Source: Acidobacteriota bacterium
GTDB taxonomy: Bacteria > Acidobacteriota > Terriglobia > Bryobacterales > Bryobacteraceae
Assembly: GCA_025352795.1 (NCBI GenBank)
Contig: JANXSF010000042.1
Span: forward strand, 1 to 64,000
Length of the DNA stretch: 64,000 bases
Reading direction: 5' to 3'
The translations under genes and the position numbers were made by a program. Each line of letters begins with the position of its first letter. Positions within the stretch are counted from its first letter, which is position 1. Positions 1 through 8,714 of this stretch are shown here, one piece after another. A model generated the notes under the pieces. It did no database searches. It was not told where the DNA came from and was given only the letters and a program-made list of their open reading frames with translations.

Positions 1-59
1 ATTCCCACATTCCCACCGCCTCGACTGCGGTTGTGTTGTGCCTTTACCAATCCAAACAA

Positions 60-118
60 CAAAACAAGAAAACAAGAAAACACAAAGGAGCCCGGTCTAA
101 AGGCCGACCTTCAGGCTC
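60..118 (-). terminator. Probable rho-independent terminator of the leftward cluster
   Basis: Read on the minus strand, GAGCC pairs with GGCTC (118-114 with 92-88) around an inner GGTC/GACC helix (109-106 with 97-94). A T-rich tract follows at 87-60. It lies about 20 bases beyond the stop of the PHP gene ending at 138, which fits a transcription end. The helix is interrupted, so the call is moderate. Confidence 0.45.
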
Positions 119-137
119 ATCCTTCGATGAGAATATG

Positions 138-1478
138 CTAAGAACCACCGTGAACAAAAAACAATACCGGCAAGTTGGATTTGCCCTTGGAGGCATATAC
201 GTCCAGTTTTTGCTTTGATTTGTCTGTGGCGTTGCCTTGCATGTACTCAATTCCCTTGGTTCTGGAAATATCATCGGCAATGGAATTTGCGGGCAACTGC
301 AATTCTCCATCGGCTGGTTTACGGACAAATACAGGGTTGGAATAGATCCACGGGCGCTCTTCACCGTCTAAGGTAAGCCAGGCTTCAAAGCGGAACGTTC
401 CGGTTGATTTTGTATCGTAAGCTACTTTTTCCCCTTGGCCTTCGGCAATCTGTTTTCCGTTATGAATGATTTTCCAATGAGCGGCAATGGGCAAAAATGC
501 AATTAACTTGGTTGTACCTGCGTGGGGAATTTTATCGCCCACTTCGTAAACTCCCAAATTATTTTGAGCTCCAAAATAGAATCCGGTAGGGTCACAAAGC
601 CAATCGTGAGCCACATAGGCGCGACCTTCCCGCAATGATTTCCGAATCGCGGGCTCAGTCAACTCCGCTGCCAGAATATGAGTAGACACATCGCGGAAGC
701 TGATTTCATAGGGATCAAAAGCGGTGCCCTGGTAAACCTGATTGCGATGGGCATCGTTGGCGGCTAAACCGGTGAATGGCCCATTGGCCGTTTCTTTATC
801 CCATCGTGCAAACAGCTCTGGCCAATAATCCTGATGGGCACCAAACATTTCTGCAGGATAGTTTTTCTGCCGTTCGACTAAAGTGGCCCATTCCGCTGGC
901 TTCTTCATTGCTGCTTTGAAGTAGTCGTAGAATTCGGGTTCGTCTTTGGCATCGGCATGGCGATTGTAGATTTCCATTCCGGCATAGCCAGCGGACAGTT
1001 TTTCCGGAGCTTCTTCCAGATGGGAAAGCACCAGCAAATCGGCACCCGGTGAGGGCCAGCGAAGCTGATTGCCTTCATCTTCAGATCCGGCTATGAACAG
1101 AACTCCGTCCTGAAGTCCGGTCCAGGTGGCTGGCTTCGGACCACGATGATCTGTCCAAAGCACTACTTTAACTTCAGCTTTTTTGGCACCTTCCAGGACT
1201 TGAGCTCGGGTGCCCTGAGTATGTTCGGCATCTTCGGCATGGACGTGCAGAACGGATCTGAAATCCTGATAGATGGTTAGAAGAGGCATTGTCTTGCGAA
1301 CTTTGGCGAACTCTGCCCGAGCCTGCTGCACTGCGGCAAGATGTGTAGGCTCAATGCGCTCCAGCGTGGACAGCTTACGGAGCGCCTTGCCTTCATGATT
1401 GATGGCAACAGGTGTCTGGCTGGATAAAACAAAGGCCGCCGTAGCAGCCAGAATGGTTAACGAAATAGTTCTGGACAA
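138..1478 (-). CDS. Secreted PHP-domain metal-dependent hydrolase (CehA/McbA-like)
   Basis: The 446-residue product begins with a signal peptide (about residues 1-20). It then carries PHP-family metal-binding motifs: HVH at 78-80 with His86, TDH at 109-111, and a late DAH in a GLAANDAH context. PHP proteins hydrolyse phosphoesters or related bonds with a two- or three-metal centre, and the signal peptide places this one in the periplasm. The second half looks beta-rich, as in CehA-like proteins. The start is TTG at 1478, because no upstream ATG gives a signal peptide. It is the last of three leftward genes, 24 bases after the methyltransferase-like gene. The substrate cannot be told from sequence. 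Confidence 0.72.
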   Translation of the reverse strand: MSRTISLTILAATAAFVLSSQTPVAINHEGKALRKLSTLERIEPTHLAAVQQARAEFAKVRKTMPLLTIYQDFRSVLHVHAEDAEHTQGTRAQVLEGAKKAEVKVVLWTDHRGPKPATWTGLQDGVLFIAGSEDEGNQLRWPSPGADLLVLSHLEEAPEKLSAGYAGMEIYNRHADAKDEPEFYDYFKAAMKKPAEWATLVERQKNYPAEMFGAHQDYWPELFARWDKETANGPFTGLAANDAHRNQVYQGTAFDPYEISFRDVSTHILAAELTEPAIRKSLREGRAYVAHDWLCDPTGFYFGAQNNLGVYEVGDKIPHAGTTKLIAFLPIAAHWKIIHNGKQIAEGQGEKVAYDTKSTGTFRFEAWLTLDGEERPWIYSNPVFVRKPADGELQLPANSIADDISRTKGIEYMQGNATDKSKQKLDVYASKGKSNLPVLFFVHGGS

Positions 1479-1502
1479 TTACTTTTTATCTTAAATAATC
1501 AG

Positions 1503-2045
1503 CTAATTTTTTTCAACGATATAAAGGTAGATCTTGTGCATACGGTTGTGGGCATACACTTCTTCCACCATCTGCGGCTTCCAACCCTTTACAGGATAAT
1601 CGTGTGACACCACACGCGTTCCCGCCTTCAAATTTTCCTGCAATTTGGGACGAAGCGTTTCATTGGCGGAAGTTGTTAAATACAGCGTGACCACATCGGC
1701 TGGGCTAAGGTCCACATCCATGGCATCGGCCTTGAGAACTGTGGCACGATTGCGCAAACCGAGCTTATTTACAATTTCAGATGCGGATTGAGCCAGCTTA
1801 GGGGAAATTTCAATTCCCACTGCTTTGGCTCCGAATTTTTGAACGGCAGTGATCAGGATTCGGCCATCTCCGCAACCAATGTCATAAACCATTTCTCCGC
1901 GCTTCAGTTGGGAAACTTCCAGCATGCGGTCAATGATATCTTGTGGCGAAGGAACATACGGGGCTAGCTGATGGCCTTCTTTTTGAGCCAGCGCAACCAT
2001 GCTTAAGCAAGCCATGCTGAATAAGAGCGTTGTTCGTAACTTCAT
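1503..2045 (-). CDS. SAM-dependent methyltransferase-like protein with signal peptide
   Basis: This 180-residue protein has a clear class I methyltransferase core. Motif I is DIGCGDGR at residues 55-62, followed by the acidic GIEI strand end at 77-80. A hydrophobic signal peptide ending ALA-Q near residue 20 precedes the core. That is odd, because S-adenosylmethionine is cytoplasmic; the segment may instead be an uncleaved anchor. The gene starts with ATG at 2045, five bases after the upstream gene stops, so the two are probably co-transcribed. The substrate is unknown. The fold call is firm; export is inferred only from the N-terminus. Confidence 0.75.
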   Translation of the reverse strand: MKLRTTLLFSMACLSMVALAQKEGHQLAPYVPSPQDIIDRMLEVSQLKRGEMVYDIGCGDGRILITAVQKFGAKAVGIEISPKLAQSASEIVNKLGLRNRATVLKADAMDVDLSPADVVTLYLTTSANETLRPKLQENLKAGTRVVSHDYPVKGWKPQMVEEVYAHNRMHKIYLYIVEKN

Positions 2046-2050
2046 ATTAC

Positions 2051-3283
2051 TTACTGCCCTCCACCGGCAGCCGAAGCGGCGCGGTTATTTTTCTGCTTCA
2101 CAATACTTTCCACCATTTCTGACGTCGCAAACCACAAATCTCTAGGCTTGGAAATGGTGAATTCCTGCCCTTTGAAATATTTAACCGCGTGGGAGATAGC
2201 ATCCCTCCATGGTGCGGCTTGCGGGAACAAGTTGTAATTCAAATAGTAGACCGGATAGGTCAATGCGCCCAACTCCTTTAAGACATCGGGCTCAATCTTG
2301 GCGTCAACCATTGCTTTGGGTCCGGCGAACACAATAGCATCGGGCCGATCTGTGCGGGACAATTCCGATTGCACCAGCCCGGACAGAAAGGAAATTTCGC
2401 CCTTCTTCTGGCCCAGGCGAGTAAGATCCACCGTTGCTAATTTCACTTTACTCACAGCCTCACCCAAACTTGGGAAGTCGATAGTTTCGGCATTTTCCTG
2501 GCGAAACAAAATACGTTGCTCATGTAAATTAAAGGCGACCAACGAAAACTTACCGATGCGCGGGTCGCGAAAAATGCTGCGCAAAATGGAGACCAGCGCC
2601 GTAATATCGTGAGGGCGCATGGCTGCTGAAGCTGAATTTTGCGGGGCATAGTTCAATAACACCTTGACATTAATAGGAGCCGCAGGGGTACGCTCAACGG
2701 CGGGTTCCTCACGGAAATATTCCAATTCAACCGGCCTAACTTCTGATTGCGGGATCGCTACAGTAAGTGACGTATCCTTTGGCGGTAGGGTTGCTTCAAC
2801 ATCCCAATAAAATGAGCAGACTCGTTCGGCGCGGTCGCGCATTAGCCAGTCCACATGATATTTCCCGGCGCCCAAATCGAAGCCACCCTCCAGGCTAGCC
2901 TCGCCTTTAGCATCGTCTTCAATGGCCGGAACCTTTACCTTTTGGATGAAATAGGAGGACTCTTCCACCTTGTCTTTGGCGGTGACGCGGAAAAGAATGG
3001 TTAGCAGATTTTCAGAACCGGCCAGTTCACGAAAAGGAACATTCACTTCAAAACCGGTATGAAATTTAAGATCGAAACCCAGGGGTGCCTTGGATGGAGT
3101 GACTTTACAGGGAAGATCGTTACGCACTTCCTGCATCTCAAGCACTGCCGAATCGGTGGGAATCATGCGAACCAAATTGCCTGCGGAACCCATGGGGGTT
3201 TGGCCGCACAACATAGGCATATGGGCTAAAGCCCAAAGCAAGTACGCCGGAATGGTCGTAAAACAATGCTTTTTTATCAGCAT
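2051..3283 (-). CDS. Secreted protein of unknown function, possibly VWFA-related
   Basis: I do not recognise a firm family for this 410-residue protein. It has a hydrophobic N-terminus (about residues 1-27, ending near LCGQ), a beta-rich N-terminal half and an alternating alpha/beta second half. Strands reading LVAFNLHEQ and AIVFAGP resemble the von Willebrand A-type fold found in many acidobacterial secreted proteins, but no MIDAS motif (DxSxS) is visible. The ATG at 3283 is preceded by a good GGGAGA ribosome site. It is the first gene of the three-gene leftward cluster and is divergent from ssb across 184 bases that should hold both promoters. Confidence 0.6.
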   Translation of the reverse strand: MLIKKHCFTTIPAYLLWALAHMPMLCGQTPMGSAGNLVRMIPTDSAVLEMQEVRNDLPCKVTPSKAPLGFDLKFHTGFEVNVPFRELAGSENLLTILFRVTAKDKVEESSYFIQKVKVPAIEDDAKGEASLEGGFDLGAGKYHVDWLMRDRAERVCSFYWDVEATLPPKDTSLTVAIPQSEVRPVELEYFREEPAVERTPAAPINVKVLLNYAPQNSASAAMRPHDITALVSILRSIFRDPRIGKFSLVAFNLHEQRILFRQENAETIDFPSLGEAVSKVKLATVDLTRLGQKKGEISFLSGLVQSELSRTDRPDAIVFAGPKAMVDAKIEPDVLKELGALTYPVYYLNYNLFPQAAPWRDAISHAVKYFKGQEFTISKPRDLWFATSEMVESIVKQKNNRAASAAGGGQ

Positions 3284-3467
3284 GCTCTCCCTCAGGAATG
3301 CACGGTTACTTGGTGTGCCGATGATTCACGGTGGTGAATTTCCGGCACAGAGTGACTACGCGCTATTATCTACTAAAAATAAGATCTTTGGAACTGAAAA
3401 ATACTCTTTGAAGGAAAATTCATAAAAACGCCAGCGACTCAGGAAACCGCTGTGCTACATTGCCCAT

Positions 3468-3974
3468 ATGGCGAGAAGCTTAAATAGAGTGATGTTGATT
3501 GGGAATCTCGGTCGCGATGCGGAAACGAAATTCACCCCGGCCGGTGCGGCTCGGACTACATTTTCAATAGCCACCACGCGTAAGTGGAAGGATCAGGCAA
3601 CGGGCGACTGGAAAGAAGAGACAGACTGGCACAATGTTATTTTGTGGCGGAGTGAAAACCTTGCCAACTACCTATTAAAGGGTAAACAAGTTTACATTGA
3701 GGGTCGTCTACAGACTCGGAACTACGAAGATAAGGACGGCAAAAAAGTTTACGCAACCGAAGTGGTTGCTGAAGAAGTGATGCTGTTGGGCGGTCGAGCT
3801 GAAGGGGAAGGTGCCGGTGCGGGTGGCGGCGGATTCCAGCAGGAACGGGGAGCGTCATCGGAACGCAGCGGTGGTCCAGTGTCCATGCCTCGTAGTGCCA
3901 GGGCGGCACAACCAGCAGCGGCAGCATCGGAAAGTTTCGATCAGGGAATTACTGACGACGACGTTCCTTTTTAG
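3468..3974 (+). CDS. ssb: Single-stranded DNA-binding protein SSB
   Basis: SSB coats single-stranded DNA during replication, recombination and repair and recruits partners through its C-terminal tip. The 168-residue protein opens with the canonical N-terminus (RVMLIGNLGRD) and has the OB fold over about residues 1-110, including WHNVILW and the GKQVYIEGRL strand. A Gly/Ser/Ala-rich linker follows, then the acidic tip DDDVPF that binds partner proteins. Length and layout are normal. It stands alone rather than beside rpsF/rpsR, where many bacteria keep it. A long palindrome follows 46 bases after the stop. Confidence 0.95.
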   Translation: MARSLNRVMLIGNLGRDAETKFTPAGAARTTFSIATTRKWKDQATGDWKEETDWHNVILWRSENLANYLLKGKQVYIEGRLQTRNYEDKDGKKVYATEVVAEEVMLLGGRAEGEGAGAGGGGFQQERGASSERSGGPVSMPRSARAAQPAAAASESFDQGITDDDVPF

Positions 3975-4020
3975 AGTAGTTTTGGTAGGACTCTTCAACC
4001 TTCGTTGGGATATCCTGTGG

Positions 4021-4101
4021 TAAAAACACTGGTCCCTCGCGGTCACGGCTCGGTAGAATCAACATGTTACCAAGCCGTGACCGTAAGGGAGCGATGTTTT
4101 T
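4021..4101. repeat. Long palindrome made of two inverted REP-like units
   Basis: The arms run from TAAAAACA to TGTTTTTA. Each contains the unit CCCTCGCGGTCACGGCTCGGT or its inverse with a few changes, around a loop of about 14 bases. The same unit recurs at 38256 and twice at 55530-55613. It lies between ssb and the converging gene at 4117. The outer T-runs mean it could also end transcription from both sides. Confidence 0.8.
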
Positions 4102-4116
4102 ACAGGCCTTAACACA

Positions 4117-6270
4117 TTACTTCCACTCCGTCACCATGTTGTCATCCGTTACCACCTTGAGCATTGCGGTTCGCTTTAGCAAGATGTCCCTGGTCTCCAT
4201 CTTTTCGTCATCTAATGGAAAGCCGGGGAGCGTGTCCACGTAGCCCAGAATTTCGTTCAATCGTTTCACCCCTTCCGGCTTTACAAGATCCAACGCGGGT
4301 TTCCCTTCCAGCCGATAGTTCACCAGCACCTGACGCCAACGATCTTTGTCAATCACAATGGGACTATCGCTGACTGCCATCATGGGGCCGAAGCGGTAGG
4401 CATAGGGGAATTTCACTGCACCGGTGCGTTGTGCTTCTTCGGAATATGTTGAGTTGTAATACAGCACTCCGCCGGGCTTCAGCCGTTCTCTGGCTAAATC
4501 CATCATTTCGACAGAAAGCAAATTGGTGGCATGGGCTCGATGATGATAGATGGTGTCCATCACGATGAAATCGAATTTTCGATCTTTGTTGCGAAACATC
4601 CAGCGGCGTCCATCGTCGATGATAATTTGCACTTTCGGATTCGTCAACATGGGTGCCACATCGGCGTAGCGAGGGATCAGTTCCAGATAGCCGGGATTGA
4701 TTTCGATTGCAGTCACCCTTTCCACATGCGGGTTATTGGCGATCACCTGCGTCCAGGCACCACCGGAAAGTCCGATCATTAAAACTGCTTTAGGGTTGGC
4801 GTGGAACAGGCTTACAGCAAAGGCGCGCTCCAAAATTTCCGTCTGCAACAGATTGGTACTGAGCATGCCATCGTAAATGCCGCTGCCGTAAATGCCGTGC
4901 GCTTCGTCCACGCTGATGACGCCGCTGCGATTTTCAACAATATCTATGATGCGAGTCCAGTGCTTACCAAAGTCTCCCTTTGATTGCAGTTCGTCGTACA
5001 CAGGGGCAAATAGCGGGCCAGAGGAAACCAGCAGTATGGTGCAAAGCGCAACGCCAGCCAGGGCGTTCCGTTTACTGGCTCCAAACAGGAGCGCGGCTAC
5101 GGCAACACCAAGCAGAGCTAAAAGCAATGAGATGGAACGTAACGAAAAGTAATCCATCAGCACGAAACCAACCAGCCAACTTCCGGCGGCTGATCCGATG
5201 ATGTTGCTAAGGTAAAGATAGCTGAGCCCCTGGCCCGCATCGTCATTGGGGCGCACGGAAATGTGGCACATCAGCGGGAACGTTGCACCCAATAGCCCGG
5301 CGGCAATGGCCACCAGCGGAAGAGTCCAAACATAATCCATGTAGCGGACAAGGAATGCTACAGCCGGAACAATGCAAAAGCCAACCAGATTGGCGAACAG
5401 CACCAGCACACCAATGGAGTGGACAGAAGCAGTCTTACACAGGCGTCGTCCAAGAAGGGATCCAAAGGCGATGCCTGTAAGAAATGTTCCCAGTACAAAA
5501 GCGAAACACTGGGCGGTGCCTTCACTGGCAAAGGAATAGAGCCGATACCAGACAATTTCATAACAAAGTGCAATGAAACCGGACGCCGCAGCCAACATCA
5601 TGGCCACTGGAAAAGGAATCATCTGGACAGCATCAGATGTCTCTGTGAGCGGTTGGTTATCGGCCATTAAACCTCGCCATTGGAAATGGAGAAGCAGTAC
5701 GACCAAGGCCGCAAGAACGTTGAGTGCCACGGCGACGGCAATGGACCCGGACATACCCAAGTTGCGCATGAGAAACAAACCTGCGGCAAAGCAGGCCACG
5801 GCTGATCCTAGAGTGTTCACAAAGTACAACGTGCCTACAGAGCGGCCAACGTTGCCGGAGAGTCGTACCAACTGGGCCACTAACAGCGGTAAGGTGGCAC
5901 CCATCAGGACCGTAGGAATCAACACCAGTGCAAACGATATAAGTCCCGTTTCAAGAGGCGGTGCGCCAGCGGTGAAGTTCGCCACCCAGTGAAACAAGGG
6001 CAGAGATACAGATCCGAAAGCGGCAACCCCCAATTCCACAGCGGCGAATAAAAGTAGTAATGGGGCGGAAGGGTTTTTGGAAATTCTGCCGCCAGCAAGA
6101 CTACCCAGTCCCAGACCAAGCATGAAGGCACTGACCACCATTGTGACCGACTCAATATTGACGCCGTAGATAGCAAATAGCGTGCGTTGCCAAACAATCT
6201 GATAGATGAGCGCGGGGAAGCCGGATAAGAAAAACAGGGCATAGAGCCAACGAAATGCGGATTGATGCAT
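4117..6270 (-). CDS. Fused MFS-like membrane domain and spermidine synthase-like domain
   Basis: The first roughly 430 of 717 residues hold about 11-12 hydrophobic helices, opening with a membrane segment that contains PALIYQIVWQR, a signature of membrane-fused spermidine synthase homologues. The remainder is a Rossmann aminopropyltransferase-like domain with IGLSGGAW (nucleotide-binding loop), an acidic strand TAIEINPGY, and DDGRRW. In soluble spermidine synthases the loop reads GGGDG, so the altered loop makes true aminopropyl transfer uncertain. The protein should sit in the inner membrane. It is transcribed towards ssb and is divergent from the gene at 6415. Confidence 0.8.
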   Translation of the reverse strand: MHQSAFRWLYALFFLSGFPALIYQIVWQRTLFAIYGVNIESVTMVVSAFMLGLGLGSLAGGRISKNPSAPLLLLFAAVELGVAAFGSVSLPLFHWVANFTAGAPPLETGLISFALVLIPTVLMGATLPLLVAQLVRLSGNVGRSVGTLYFVNTLGSAVACFAAGLFLMRNLGMSGSIAVAVALNVLAALVVLLLHFQWRGLMADNQPLTETSDAVQMIPFPVAMMLAAASGFIALCYEIVWYRLYSFASEGTAQCFAFVLGTFLTGIAFGSLLGRRLCKTASVHSIGVLVLFANLVGFCIVPAVAFLVRYMDYVWTLPLVAIAAGLLGATFPLMCHISVRPNDDAGQGLSYLYLSNIIGSAAGSWLVGFVLMDYFSLRSISLLLALLGVAVAALLFGASKRNALAGVALCTILLVSSGPLFAPVYDELQSKGDFGKHWTRIIDIVENRSGVISVDEAHGIYGSGIYDGMLSTNLLQTEILERAFAVSLFHANPKAVLMIGLSGGAWTQVIANNPHVERVTAIEINPGYLELIPRYADVAPMLTNPKVQIIIDDGRRWMFRNKDRKFDFIVMDTIYHHRAHATNLLSVEMMDLARERLKPGGVLYYNSTYSEEAQRTGAVKFPYAYRFGPMMAVSDSPIVIDKDRWRQVLVNYRLEGKPALDLVKPEGVKRLNEILGYVDTLPGFPLDDEKMETRDILLKRTAMLKVVTDDNMVTEWK

Positions 6271-6414
6271 TGAGCTTTATCGTACTCTGAAAAGCACTTG
6301 ATGCGGTGGTGTTTGAATCCACATGTTAGGCTCAAAGGTTTACCTCTAGGCACAAGCTAATCTTCCTATGATGGGGCTAAGATGTGGTGAGGCTTAGATA
6401 TTTTGATAGTACCC

Positions 6415-8673
6415 ATGCGCAACTCCTCCCTCCTTGTTTGTCTGTTGTCATTCCTGCTGGTTCCTTCCATGGAAGCTCAATGGGACGAACTGCGATCCAA
6501 AAATCCCGCAGGGAAAAACCCCCAGTTACTGCTGGTGCAGCCTCACGATTATCGCCAGGGGGAACTGATCCAATTGGAACGATCGTTTCCGCAGATCCCT
6601 GGCGTAGCTGGAGCCCGACCCCAGGAGCAGTGGCAGGCAGCCGGATTTCTGTTGTACCCCGGCCCGGATTGCGGTTCGTTGCAAACTCCATGTAACGGGA
6701 ATACCCGGTTTCGGCTAGTGAACGCCCGATACAGTGAAGGTTCCCAACACATCGCGCTTAACTCTTTTGCGCCCGCACTGCCGCCAGGCCATTATCGAAC
6801 GACTGCACTATGGCGCAAGCTGGTGCTCATCAGCCGGGATCCAATGTCGGCGTCGTATGGCTACCCCACGCCTCAACAATATGTGGTCTCGAACGACGTG
6901 GAGTTCGATGTTGTGCCTGCTTCCACGGCCTGGATTCGCCAAACACTGGCGGCCAGTGTCGCAATTCTTAGAGCGCCGCTGTCCATGGGTGTTGAAGGTT
7001 ATGTCAAGCGACAAACGGCCGCGCAGCAACTCGGGTTTCTGAACGACCCCGTTGCATGGCGTGCCGCCCTGGACCTTCTACCGCAGGAAGAAAACAATTT
7101 ACTGTCTACGCTCTCTACACATGATCCTGTGCGCCTTTGCCAGTTAATGCAATCTCGGATTGCCGCGCCGGAGCAAGCGGTCTCATCAAATTACCTGTCT
7201 ACAATGATGCAGGTGTGTGAACTGGCCTATCTGGCACCCCCACCGATAATTTCGTCAGCAAGTAAGGCAGTAGTGGGGGCCGTTTTCTCAGCAACGCCAC
7301 CCCCGCGAGTTGCTGTTCCCATTGATCCTCAACTGTCGGCCTACTTTCAGAAGCAAGCCGTGTATCGTCGCAGTTTCATGAACGAAGCCGCCAAGACGCT
7401 GGGTGGGAGCCTAACGAAAAAGAAGTCCGAGCCGAAGACTATCGCCTTGGCAACACTGCTCAATCACATTCAGCAAGTTCGTTATGCTCAGCCGCCTGAA
7501 CCTGATCCGGCATGGGCTCCTATCATGAAGCGTGAATTCATTCAATCTTTTTCCAACATAGAAGTTGCTCCACAACAATTTCTGCTCAGTATGTTTGTGG
7601 GACTGTTCCCATCCCCGGAGATTGTGCCGCTGCTTGAAGCGATACTGGACAGGTGGAAAGCTGGGGCCGCTTACGAAACAGCTCACGCAGCCCTGCGCGC
7701 TCTGAACAAAATCGATCCCAAGCGGGCGCAATCGCGAATGGTTGCCGAGTTGGGCAAGGATAGAACTTGGCTGGATACTCAGTTGCTGGACCTTTTGCCT
7801 GCTTCTGCAGTTCCTTCTATGGACGATGCGCTGATTACATCTCTGGCTCTTGCCCAGCTTTCCGGTGGCTGGAATCCGACTTTACGCATGGCTGCGCTGG
7901 CAAAGTACGCCACTGCTCAATCCCTACCCAGACTAAAAGCAGTGTACGAATCGCAGCAGTCTTGTCAGCCGGAACTGGTGGCCTACTTCGTTCGTGCCGA
8001 CCCGGCATATGCCGATAAGTTATTTCGCAGCAGTCCGTGGAACATGCAGAAACCGGTCCCGCGTTGCGCTGTAGACATTTTTCTGCGGACGTCGCCTTTG
8101 GCAATGCACCCTGTGCTGGAAAAATATATGGTGGCCTATTTGATGCATAGCGAGGTCCACGTAAAAACTGTCGCAGCACAAGCGCTGGGGCGGTACGGAT
8201 CGAAAACCGTCCAATTGCCATTGTGGGATTCATTCCGCTACTTTCACGAGTATTGGAAAGGCAAGGAAGCGCAACTGGCGGTCAATGGTGAAGGCGTGGT
8301 TCTTGAGGCTGAGTTACGCAACGCAATTGCGAGAGGTCGCAATTGGCTGACGACAGACACTGATCTGCGGACGATAGCATCGCTATGCATTTCCGAACGA
8401 TGCCGCGCCGACACGGCGGGGGATTTACGAACTTGGCTGAAACCGCTACGGATCGAAATTATGGATCCGCCAAATGGTTCGACAGTAGCGCAGTATTACG
8501 GGCTGGAAGGAGTTGAAGCAGTAGAAGCCAAACTTAGCCAATTTCCCACAGGCACGCAATTCGTTTTGACGGCTAGGATACAAGATGCCAGCGCGCAAGC
8601 CGACCGCATTCGCGCATTTGCTTCAGGGCATGGGTTAGTGGTCACGCTTGTTGGTAGGGATGTAAAACCCTGA
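6415..8673 (+). CDS. Large secreted protein of unknown function, helical-repeat-like
   Basis: I do not recognise a named family. The ATG at 6415 gives a good signal peptide (hydrophobic to residue 20, then MEAQ); an in-frame TTG at 6403 would only add four residues. The first 160 residues look beta-rich. The middle, about 200-620, is dominated by amphipathic helices with Ala/Leu spacing like HEAT-type repeats. The final part ends in a region resembling a small domain after a Ser/Cys-rich segment. The gene is followed after 41 bases by the DUF1549 gene, so it may lead that cluster and act with those secreted proteins. Confidence 0.55.
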   Translation: MRNSSLLVCLLSFLLVPSMEAQWDELRSKNPAGKNPQLLLVQPHDYRQGELIQLERSFPQIPGVAGARPQEQWQAAGFLLYPGPDCGSLQTPCNGNTRFRLVNARYSEGSQHIALNSFAPALPPGHYRTTALWRKLVLISRDPMSASYGYPTPQQYVVSNDVEFDVVPASTAWIRQTLAASVAILRAPLSMGVEGYVKRQTAAQQLGFLNDPVAWRAALDLLPQEENNLLSTLSTHDPVRLCQLMQSRIAAPEQAVSSNYLSTMMQVCELAYLAPPPIISSASKAVVGAVFSATPPPRVAVPIDPQLSAYFQKQAVYRRSFMNEAAKTLGGSLTKKKSEPKTIALATLLNHIQQVRYAQPPEPDPAWAPIMKREFIQSFSNIEVAPQQFLLSMFVGLFPSPEIVPLLEAILDRWKAGAAYETAHAALRALNKIDPKRAQSRMVAELGKDRTWLDTQLLDLLPASAVPSMDDALITSLALAQLSGGWNPTLRMAALAKYATAQSLPRLKAVYESQQSCQPELVAYFVRADPAYADKLFRSSPWNMQKPVPRCAVDIFLRTSPLAMHPVLEKYMVAYLMHSEVHVKTVAAQALGRYGSKTVQLPLWDSFRYFHEYWKGKEAQLAVNGEGVVLEAELRNAIARGRNWLTTDTDLRTIASLCISERCRADTAGDLRTWLKPLRIEIMDPPNGSTVAQYYGLEGVEAVEAKLSQFPTGTQFVLTARIQDASAQADRIRAFASGHGLVVTLVGRDVKP

Positions 8674-8714
8674 GCCCCCTTCTGTTCAGCCAAAAAACAG
8701 TATAGAATCTTCGC

